A DNA stretch of 64,000 nucleotides, taken from NCBI RefSeq assembly GCF_037975245.1, contig NC_092562.1, positions 12,530,001-12,594,000 on the forward strand, given 5' to 3'. The stretch's first letter is position 1, and every line of letters begins with the position of its first letter. Under the pieces are notes generated by a model. That model made no database searches. It worked only from the letters and a program-made list of their open reading frames with translations, and was not told the DNA's origin. A program made the translations under genes and the position numbers. Of this stretch, positions 37,520-64,000 are shown in pieces. The stretch comes from Apostichopus japonicus. Taxonomy: Eukaryota; Echinodermata; Holothuroidea; Aspidochirotida; Stichopodidae.

Positions 37520-38669
37520 GCTGTGAATATTTCAATGTGGTGCCAGGTGCCACCTTCACCCTTTCAATGTTATCTTTAAGGCATCTCCTTCCCCCTCCCC
37601 GTTAGCCTTTTAACAAGGAATATAGACAATCAACTTACTGCAGGGTCTTCAAATTTGCTTACATGGTACTAAACCTCGTCGATCCTCATTTTGACGTAGC
37701 AATACAATTTCGTTTTGGTTGCGTCACGTGCAGGTTTAATAATACACGTAACCCCTCAACCAATGTAAATACAATATAACAATTAAACAGTGAGTAATGC
37801 TCATTTTAAGCATAGACCTAGATGATCTCAACAACGTTAATTTACTGAATACTATGTTTTATGACTTTGATCTATAAAGAAAAGATTGCTATACCACTGC
37901 TAGAAATGTGGAACAAGTAATACAAGTACCGCTACAGTTCGCGTGAACAATACAACCACAATAAAGTACACCGGTAATCGTCGATACAGAACTGTCTCAT
38001 TTAGCTTCACTAACGATTCTAAGAAGCGTTGGTGAATTAATAGGCTAATCCGCTTGTCACGTGACATACAGATGGCCACGTAAATGACTTCAGTTTTTCA
38101 TCTATTCATACATGTTCACTTATACACTGAGAATGAATGTGTTTCCTTTGAATACAATTTGAATGGTGAAAGTATTTATCCAGGCAGTTAGTTCAGTTAG
38201 GCACTCGTGAGTAGGGCCTGTATCGCCAAACAGACAATTAAGACAGAGACGTCAGGCAATCAAATAATGGCAATGGTTCAATTAATGTACTCATCATATG
38301 TCGACTTTGTGACACATATTTTCGTTTTTCATGCCGGAAATAATGAAATAAGAAATCGATATTTCAAGCAAACGTTTGATAAGTTTTACTTACAATACAA
38401 GATCGAAATTTCTAAGAAAACCGAGAGCGATTTCGAAATTTTGATATGAAAGTTTAAAATGTAATGTCCTATAACATTCGTTTTGAGATCAGAAGTATCT
38501 TGCATCTGGGGCTCTCAAAAACATTTCTAGTTGGGATAGAGATTATGCTTAGGCTATTGGATTAATCATCTTACTCAAGGTATTTTACGGTGGTGTTAAT
38601 CAGGGAGATGTAACAAGCTCATTGTGCTAATCGAGGGTGGATGCAGGATTTGTAAAGGCCTGAGGAGCT

Positions 38670-38760
38670 GTGGCCCTTGGACCGTTAAGGCTAACTCACA
38701 TGTTGATGGAGTGGATCTGGTGGTCCTCTCCCAGAAAAACAGAATGGAAACTTATTTAAT
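38670..38760. repeat. Interspersed repeat also seen near 63577
   Basis: Shares GTTAAGGCT-ACTCACATGT, then GGATC, then TCCTCT-CCAGAAA, with 63577-63660. Family not recognised. Confidence 0.5.
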
Positions 38761-41700
38761 GTGAGGAACATTTAGTATTAAAAATAAGGTGTTAACCGCA
38801 ATGTTATGCGGATAAATATTTTTTTTGTTATATTTTCTTGTGAGATTGAATGGTGCATACCCCCACAACCCCATGAATAATTGCTTGTCAACTGCACTAA
38901 ATTTGCTGCACACAATTATAGTAGGTCACTTGCTAATTTATGCATCTGCTTTCCTTCTTTGATACAAATATAAAATAGAGCATGAAATACGAGGGATTTT
39001 GTTTCATAAGGCTTAGTTGCAGCATGACAGTGTAGAAGAAAGTCTACTGTTCAAACCTCATCTGTCACTTTTAAACCACAAATTAGAACTCTCCAGCAAT
39101 ATAACAGTTCAGGAATGTTCCACGTAGCGTACTCGTCAAGTTTCGTATTTCTACGAGATTTGTAAGCGCACAACTATCTAATTCCTCAAGTTCTGACATC
39201 ATCACCAAACAGCAGGGTGCGCTCCAAATGTTGCCCTTCAACTAATTGACCCCGTTTGCTACGTGAAACAATAGTCATATGAAAGTACTCTCCTGCAAAT
39301 CTCGACAAATTCTTGGAAAAAAGGATTAGCATAGATCTATACCATTGTCATATTGTTTTCATTAAGGATCAACCGCGGAAAGGTTTTTCCACTATATGTA
39401 AACCATTTTTCTTAAAAGGACATGCACTGTTTCTTCATGTGACGCAAACGAACTTCCTTTGTGCAGCCAGTATCAACTTTATAGTTAGGCCGCCGAAATC
39501 ACACAATGGCTGATTCGATTTTTGACATGTAGAAACAGGTCTGTAAACTTGCAACCTGATCTTTTTTTCAAAGGTCACTCCAGCTGTTGACAAGTTTTTG
39601 TTATTGTGGAACAGAATCACTAGGAACTACTAGGGTCGCTCTCTTTTTGCGGATAAAGACCTGGCATACCATTTTAACTGTAGGCCTACCGACTTCTGAG
39701 CTGAAGCATTCAAGTTACTCTGTGTTGCATTGTGTTACATTGTACGTCGGTACCATCGAATACTATAATCCCTGCTCCACATATGCTTCTATAAGGTAGG
39801 TTGTTAAACGTTTAAATACGGACAATACTATATTGTGACTGTACTGGGGTGGGTGCCGGGGGGGGGGGGGTGGGTCAAACCTGTTCCAGCTGTGCAGTGT
39901 ACATCTTCAGTTCGGATTATAAGGTAACTAAAGGTCTACAATTAGAGGCAATAAAGACAACATTCACAGATTTAAAGCAAGGAGCGAATGAAAACATGTT
40001 TTGTGTGTTTGCGTTACTGACATTTTACGTATCACATAGTTTGCATTTTCGTTAGTCTGTTTTGTCAGCAAATGTTTGATATTGCTCGAGAAAAACAACT
40101 CTTAGCTCTAGTTTGTAATTTCCGTACATTTTTTACATATCAGACGTACACTGGTTCTTAAAGGTATGCTGTATTGGCCCATGTTAGATATTCGAATATG
40201 GTCACTTTTGGTTAATATTCTGAAACTGTTGCTATTACAACCTCCGAGGAACTTTTCCACACTGGGACATTCAGTCATATTGTGTATTCCTTAACAATGT
40301 CTGAGAACAATTTGGAGAGTACAGACCTCCAGGAGAGTACTTTTTGAAAACTTCTAGCACTTATAGTGTGCTATAACTTGGGGCCTATACTGACTGCCCT
40401 TTAACGTTCTCTATAGGTAAATGACTGTTGACGCTAAGAATAATAATCATCATCGAAATAAAATAGAAACGTACAAATCCGCAGAGCCAATGAAATCGAG
40501 TATGACTCAACTAGTTCCTTGTTATTTTTATAATTTGTATTTTTCAAGGAGTGTGTAAAAGGGTAGAGTAGTGTGGGATGGGATGTGAGTGCAGTGATTG
40601 CAGTAGGGGAAGTTTGCAGAAACAGGTAGAACCAAGAATCGATAGACTGTCCGTTACCATGCAGTCTGCGATGACGACTTCATTTCATGGAATACGATTG
40701 TGGACCTTCTAGATTACAGATATTAATTGTCAAGATACACCATGTGAAAAAGTTTACAACAGCCGCTAAATAAATTATCATATTTTTCTCGTCAATAAGT
40801 TTTTCGCTCTTTCAAATTTGTTTATAATTTATAATTTTATCTTTTTTGACTTACTGTTAAGAATGTTTTCTTTTAAGATTATCACTAGGCCAGATTATTC
40901 GGACCTCACATTACATTGATTCCGGTGGACGTTGAACAGCGATTATTTACAGATCAGGCCTAACTAGTGCACTTTTACAATTTCCAGTAACATTGTCAAA
41001 GAATGCGGTTATCACTAATATGATCTGGTCATATCGTATCTAATTGGTTTGACCTGTCATACCGTAGCTCAACAGAACACTTGCTAAGGTTAAGCTTTGT
41101 GTCGTTAATAGAGCATTGCATCGTTACACCAATTCCATCATTTTTAGGGGAATGGCATGTGCTTACTATAATATCAGTGATATTTTCGGTCAAAATTGCC
41201 AGATTTCAAGCTGTACGTCGATTGACCTCTCCGAAACTTGCTATCTTTTTTGATGAGATGTGAACCGAAAACAATCACCTACACAAATGTCTATACTCGC
41301 GGTGAGCTTAAGGCAAGGAAGGATACAAATGCTTTTCAGTGCAGCCCTTGGTGTTTCTAGCTTTAGCGGCCAATCTAATACTGGCCAGCTCGGTTGGTTC
41401 GGTTGATCACAAATAGATTGTGGCCAAAACCTAGCTATTAAAACGATTATTAAACAACAAGTATGAAGGACTGAGTGATGTTTTATGACATTTTGTACCA
41501 ACATACGGTTGTCCGATCATTACGATGGATTGTTACTCCGTCTTGTCTAATTGGTGAGACACCAATCTGTAATACCAGCATCCACCACTGCCCGTACAGA
41601 CAATACCAAATAACCAGTAGTCGTAACAAAAAATATATATTACATAGTGAGTATGCAGTTAATAGCTGCGGGTCCAACATTTTTGAAAGGGATTTTGTTT

Positions 41701-44169
41701 TCAAAAAGGAATTTAGGGGTAAATTAATTGTTAGGTTTGTGTTATTATTATTTGCTTTACATGCCAAAAGGGACCTAGTGGGGTCACCGAATGACCCCCC
41801 TTGTTAAAGAACGCCCTGATAAGTGATTGATGAACTAAAAAATGACCCCGGAAAGTTGGCATTTAGAAGTAAAATGGTGCAAAGCGATGCATTTAGAATC
41901 CCTATATACAAAAGTCAGATCAACTGAGTCATTGGAAATTTTTCTCCTACAAAAGGCATTACGATTATTGTCCAAGTATTTGGGGTGCAAGACGAAAGAT
42001 ATTCTATGCCCATCCAAATCATTTGGAAGAGGGTAAGGGTGGTGGCAAGGTTTGGTTTATAAGATTGCGCTTAGTAGCAAATGGTTGAGATAGATTGCAA
42101 AACATTTAACAAAACTGCAAACGTTGATTGTATAAGCAAAAAGTTTTGACATTTTTCGATGCACAAAATATGTTTAGGATAGGCACACACACATTAGTGC
42201 AAATTAAAATAACTGTATGGGGTAGGCAGCAATCTCTTGCATGAATGTTAAGTGGATATGATCGTTAACTATAATTTGTGCATGGGGAAAAATCTAGTCA
42301 CGACAGGCTACTTCGCGAGAAGCGCACTAAATGTTGTAGGTTTCTGTGCTGAATGTGAGGTAATATCAATGTTATATAACTACTCCATGCCAAAGAAATA
42401 CACCTCACCCACCCCTGCCATGAAAAGTACAAACATCAATAGATTAACCTATTCCCCTCATTTTCGTTCTATTAAGAAAACACGATTTATTTTCAAAAAT
42501 GAGGGCGAGAACGGGCCACCCCCTGGATCCGCACCTAGACATTAACATTAAATTGATAACCTTCGCTTTGTTTCAGACTGAGTATCCCCAATGAGAACAA
42601 GTCTAAACGTTTATTTTGAAAGGTCAATATTACGAAGTTCAGTTGTGATTTCTGTAGCGATGGAGCGAATTAAAATACCTCGTAAACAGATTAAAATTTG
42701 ATTTATCTCGTAAACAGATGGTAATTCATTTTTGCTAGGGTCACAGTGTATCCAAAGGTTACACCTTTACTCATCTTTACACAATGTTAAATGCACTTTC
42801 AAAGGGGTTGAGCTGATTTCTTCCCCATTGAAAAATGAGTCAAACGTCGCGTATATTCATTTCAAAATTGCGTGGTCGAGAACGATTTCTGTCAGCATAT
42901 TTCGAACACATTTATGAAAAACATACCTCCCAAGTATTGGCATATGTCCGTTTTTATTAATACGGGATACGATATGAGACATATCTTTAAGCCTGACGAG
43001 GGGGCGTTGGTGTGACAAAAAGGGGTGGGTGTGATGGAGACCGATGGATAACTAGGGACCCTGGGAAAATACGATGAACGACACAAACGAAACGAACTAT
43101 TTAGGGATACATCTGATGGCATTGGTGGAACATTCAGCTAGATCATGTGGATTAACAACAATAGTAAAATATAATACAATGATTACTTTTGAATACCGTA
43201 TGCATGTAAGCTACTTCATAATTATCGCATGTATCCGAGGCAGAAAATAAAGCTACTAAAAAATAAACATAAAAAACTACTAATACGACTACGAAGAAAA
43301 TAAAACGTTTAATCGAGGGATTTTTACATTCAGTCGAGGAAGAATTTTGAAAAATTATGTCCGCTACACCCAAACACATTAACAAGGACTACAATGTAGT
43401 TAATCACAAGTAAATTAAATTAGTTTTAATTTTCGCTGATTAGGCAAGTTGAACTAGAATATATTCAAGCTACATTTGAACTGCGTTTGCATGCAATTGT
43501 GAGTATCTAGCTCTTTTAATGATGTGTTTTTCTTCATGCTTAAGCACAGGGCGATATCAACTCAGAATATATACAGCAAAGTACATCGGTGCTCAAACCA
43601 TTTTGGAAGTAACAATACTTTATAGGCTCCCTATGTGCCTACTCCCAACTTAGTAGGTACAACATAACATTAACGTTCAATGTTAGACAGAATGGGGGAA
43701 ATAAACGCAAATGCGCTTTTCTAAAACAGTCATGTAATTACCCAACATTGACTTAAAATATAGAATTCTCTCTTGGCCATCCTTGAATCATTAGGTCGGT
43801 TAAATAGGGCTTCAAGTTATAATGGGCTGGGGAGGGCGTTACTGCTTTCCCTTTTCTCAAAGCCTGAAGTTTTTAACGGTAAGAGTGCCGTATTTTAAAG
43901 TATTTCATATTTAAGTTGTTGGTTCTTGTACATGAAAAGTAGGTTACTTGCTTTGTTTTGTTAAAAGTATAGGCTAGCACTGTACCTGAGTTTGTCAAAA
44001 ATCATGACATGAATTCACAGGGAAAGACCTATTATATCAATTTAAAAATGAAATTCAAATCATTTTTATATTACCTCTTACAACAAAATTTGTTTCCTAT
44101 TCATTTTTGTTTCATTTAAAGGTTCGTGGCTGTTTCTGATGTCTTCAATTAGAAGGAAAGGGACTTAAC

Positions 44170-60427
<16,258 letters not shown>

Positions 60428-60435
<8 letters not shown>

Positions 60436-60602
60436 AGCTACCGCTGTGACTTTCGCTGTGGTGGGGACAGCATGGTACCGAATGGCCAGGTTGCTATTTG
60501 TAATGGTAACATTACTTTTCAGACGTTGGGTAATGTGGTTCTGGACCTGTTTACTGTAACTGCTTCCATTGCGTTGACTATGGACCACCGGGTTAGGCAC
60601 AA
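60428..60602 (+). pseudogene. Decayed last hevein-like exon; likely supplies the gene B stop
   Basis: After a weak acceptor (TTTTGGAAG) phase 1 reads G-T and then TGA at 60433-60435, giving a plausible early end for gene B. Beyond it, Y-R-C-D-F-R-C-G-G-D, V-P-N-G-Q-V-A-I-C can be read. After a frame change come C-G-S-G-P-V-Y-C-N-C-F-H-C-V-D-Y-G-P-P-G and a TAG. The C-C pair and the Trp before C5 are lost (the Trp codon is TAA). The old stop after V-D-Y matches the plan of the gene A terminal exon. Confidence 0.8.
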
Positions 60603-60603
60603 C

Positions 60604-63600
60604 AATATAAATACCAATACGGCTACCCTGAATACATTTCAAACGGTGGTTCGTAACGTTGTACACCTACCGTGTTGGTATGACACAGCACCCCGACATG
60701 TTAACATGGTGTATAGTGTGAAAGTTGTAAAGTCATAAAATATTGTGTTTTTGACGAGTCGCCAAGACTGTGTAACACAACATGAAGGCAGTTTAGCAAT
60801 AAAACAAATCATCTAAGTATTACTTGAAAAGTCATTATGTTTACATTTTGGTAAATAACCTAACTTAATAACCACTCGTCAATTTCAAAAATGTTCGTCA
60901 CGTCATTGTTATTGTTAGTGTAGATTGACTACTCAAAAATTATGTTTCTGTAATGTTGTCAAGATATGCATAAAACAGCAGTACCGGTCATTCAACAATT
61001 TAACATCTTTTGTCAAGATTTAACGAACAGCGTAACTTTTCAACCCGTGCAACTTCATAGTTTTGACATGTTGTCGAACTTTCCAATTTTTAGTCAAGAA
61101 TTTTTCACACAACTTTTAGTTGCCTGAAGGTCAAATTTAACGACGACGTCAGTGCGTTGTTTCAATCCTCTTTGCTGCAGTCGATGAATCTATCGCAGTT
61201 TTATCATCATCGTTCACCAGAATTGACAATCGATGTGATATATTATAAGCTTTTATAATATTTTGGACAAAGAAATGTCTCAAGCTGTGTTTCATCAATC
61301 GTTCCAGTCTTATGAAGGAATGGCTTGAAAAAGTGTATGTCGGATTTGTTAAACACAATCTCGCAAAAACCTTTTCTTTTCCGTCAAAATAAACATGCTT
61401 CAAAATATTACGATAATTCTTTTCTTGAATTTTCTTTACAGAATAACCATCTGTCGTGCCCCGTGTTATCCCAGATGTACTTTACTGTTAGGATTTATCC
61501 TAAATAAAGTTCATTTCCATGGACATACTTCCCTACGCATGTATCATTCTGAAGAAGAATATTTCCGGTGGCTATTTCCTCTTCAACGTGTGGATAATTG
61601 AGTGCCAGCTGCTTCGATTTTGGGAATGTTCATTTTTGTAGATTAGATATGGTTTGGCGCTGTGGGTGGTGGGTACATCACTGTCAACCATAACCCACTT
61701 GCTCGATGAGCCAACCCTCTGGTTGAAATGTGATGAAAATGTGCATTTAATTCCAAATGTTGTTACTATCTGTATGTACCATGTTCGGAAAAGAATAGTT
61801 TATTATTTCACCCTTATTTAATGATTTGGATGCTGGGAATAATTATGTAGAATTTGTAACTTTCAATTTACATTTGCATTCCTTGTTTCAAGACACTGAA
61901 CAGTAATCGTGTGAACATTTAATACAACATTATCGTAATCAATAATGATGATGATGCCTATGAGATAAAGTAAATTAATTTTATGTGGAAATTATTTCTT
62001 CCAGGATAGACGTAAACTTAAAGATTGAATAGCGGTATCGCAATCATAATATTATTGTCGAGGGCGCAAACCCTATCCTGCTAGACCTGAGCAAATTGTA
62101 TAATGTAACAATTTGCTTTTTTTCCCTATTTTCTTTTGAGATATTAATGTTGCTGAAATTAGAATATTTCCTCCCAAGGTTATTAATTACAAGGAGTACA
62201 AGATTGAAATCAGAATGGATTTATATCACCCTGAGTAATAGTAAACAAAATGATGTTGGACAAGTCTAAAAATTGTACTCAGTATAATTAAAAATTGTAG
62301 AAAACTCAAAAACAAATAAATAGAGCACAGAATATCAAATTTTGTTGTATTCATTTTATGTTTCTTAACCACGAAGCAATCGGAACAAAGTTTTTAAAAA
62401 AAGATTGTCCGGAGTTAATTCCGTGAGAAAATTGCGGGAAATCCGCTGCCTCTTTAGGTTAAACCACATTGTAATAACAGTTTATAAGGCAAAGATATGT
62501 ACTATGAAAGGATTTCAAATTTGGAGATATTTCGTGGAAGCATGAGGCAAAAGTAGAGTGACTGGGGTCGTCATGGTAACTGAATGAGCATGTTTTATTT
62601 TTTTTTCCTTTATAATACTTACAGTATTTTCCATAAAGGAAAATAACACCCCCTGCCACCCCAGTGTCGGTGCTAGGCCTATCACGATCATAATGACTGT
62701 TGTATCTCATAAAGCTCAACAATTGTGCTATGAGATTATTAGTTATTAACGGTTTATTCTCATATTCTCCCCCTACCTTATCCCCAGCCCCCCCCCCACC
62801 ACCCCGATGAAAAATAGAACTTGGGTTGTAATGAGAATAACGGATTTGATTCGAACGAGGAAGTACAAATCTATATTTCAAGGTAAAATGGCAAACCTTC
62901 GAGTTAAACCTTCGAGTCGACATTCCAAATAGACAAATTTCTAGAAAAGTCGATTCACGCTGAAGAACCGTGGCACGTTATACGGAAAAAGTCAAAATTT
63001 TGATGTAAAGCTACAAAAATGAGATAATCTTTAAAAGGTCGCAGTTTAGTTAAGACATCCTCAAGCCGCGTATGCTAAATCGTGACACAGAATCTCCCTG
63101 TTTCACACAGAAAAAAAAATTAAAAAACGTCTTTAATCATATTCAATTCTCCTGAATTGTATACCATCATGTATTTCATCATCGTGAACATCAAAGCATT
63201 AAAATTTATGATGTCGACTGAAAACAGTCGCCACATACATATGGCGACTGAAAACATGACATACAGGTCACTGCGAGAGGTCGATTTCGGCCCTATTCAA
63301 AGCATTGATTAACCAAGTTTCCAGGCGGGTGTGGACACTTCTCTAATTGTGGTATAGGACCTAAATATCAATAAACTTTCACGACAACCGTTTTATACAT
63401 CCGAACAAGTTTGCGTTGGAGATTTCCAATTTGAGATCAGAAGCCAGCAGTTGTTTTAAGGCAACTGCATGGGGCTCTCTAATGCACCTGTTTATAATAC
63501 AGATCATACCGATGAGTATGATGTATTGAAGGTGAAATTAAAGGTGGTGTCAAGTCAAGGTGGGGGGGGGGGGAGGGGAGTGTGTCCCTGGGGTTGTTAA

Positions 63601-64000
63601 GGCTGACTCACATGTCTCGTCTAGGATCCTCTTCCAGAAATAAAATAATAAACTTAGATTAGACGTCAAATGGCTGCATTCTGAGGCATATTTGGATCAT
63701 AATTATTTCTTCACGTTTGTTTGTTTCAATAACTCAAGTCCTGCTTTCTAAGTACTTTAATGTTATAGGTTGTTTTAGGATGAAAAAAGGTGATTGTGGC
63801 GTGAACACATCCACAACCATGGAATCCCAAAATCCAGACCTGTTGATTTTCCACTCGCTAGAATTGTTAGACACACGATGGCATACTGCAAACCTATCAT
63901 GATCATACTTTAAAATGTTTTCTTGCATATTCAAAGTATATGCATGCATATTCATGCATATATTTGCTTTACTTTCAAATCGACCATATCACATACTAGT
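60604..64000. other. Intergenic region downstream of gene B
   Basis: No convincing gene on either strand. The longest frame (62923-62459, minus strand) has no recognisable domain and crosses C-rich sequence. A G-run at 63560-63580 and a repeat shared with 38670-38760 (at 63577-63660) are the only landmarks. Confidence 0.55.
60798..60803 (+). terminator. Candidate poly(A) signal for gene B
   Basis: AATAAA about 360 bases after the proposed stop at 60435. Plausible by position only. Confidence 0.35.

Larger units (their letters stand above)
33218..44169. other. Intergenic region between gene A and gene B
   Basis: No convincing gene on either strand. The longest frames, for example 35584-35886 on the + strand and 41475-41807, match no family I recognise and show no exon context. 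The stretch holds the decayed array at 36230-36870, the hAT-like MITE at 37161-37519, a G-rich tract at 35985-36065, a repeat at 38670-38760 and a transposon-end-like motif at 42522-42536. Confidence 0.55.

Noticed and set aside
62459-62923. 154-residue minus-strand frame
   Set aside because: It crosses a C-rich low-complexity stretch and shows no recognisable motif.

Overview
The window looks like a nuclear genome fragment from a marine deuterostome, most likely an echinoderm. The sequence is AT-rich and gene-sparse. Short exons with GT/AG borders are separated by introns of 0.2-2.6 kb, and transposon debris and decayed short-motif repeats are common. No rRNA, tRNA, CRISPR or bacterial-type operon was seen. 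The species is not identified; echinoderm is an inference from the lineage-typical abundance of SRCR genes and from the style of the sequence.

The window holds two tandem, paralogous genes on the + strand, here called gene A (9390-33217) and gene B (44170 to about 60435). Each begins with a short signal-peptide exon; the two peptides are clearly related, sharing an I-I-x-L/V-I-S-T-x-G-V/I-C core. Each then consists almost only of two kinds of one-exon module. One is a six-cysteine scavenger receptor cysteine-rich (SRCR) domain of about 105-115 residues. The other is a module of about 50-65 residues with eight cysteines. Its core, C-C-S-x-x-x-W-C-G-x4-[HYD]-C, resembles hevein-type (type 1) chitin-binding domains; it is called the 'hevein-like module' below. 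Every intron inside both genes lies in phase 1, so each module exon can be duplicated, lost or skipped without breaking frame. Gene A assembles to 7 SRCR and 11 hevein-like modules (about 1490 residues, no membrane segment). Gene B assembles to 5 intact SRCR modules plus one frameshifted SRCR exon and 11 hevein-like modules (about 1255 residues without the broken exon).

Layout: 1-9389 is intergenic with transposon-like repeats, a pyrimidine tract and an (AT)n tract. 9390-33217 is gene A, with at least six relic module exons, a roughly 112-bp tandem array, two large internal segmental duplications, a 201-bp exon-intron duplication and a near-identical intronic patch. 33218-44169 is intergenic, with a small hAT-like MITE (8-bp target duplication) and a decayed motif array. 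44170-60435 is gene B, with a fused two-module exon, a frameshifted SRCR exon, relic exons and two LINE 3' fragments on the minus strand. 60436-64000 is intergenic.

Inferred joint role: both products should be secreted, disulfide-rich mosaic proteins suited to binding many ligands. SRCR domains commonly bind microbial or polyanionic surfaces, and hevein-like cores commonly bind chitin or GlcNAc polymers. Soluble innate recognition is the leading guess. The locus itself is turning over fast by module duplication, conversion and decay.
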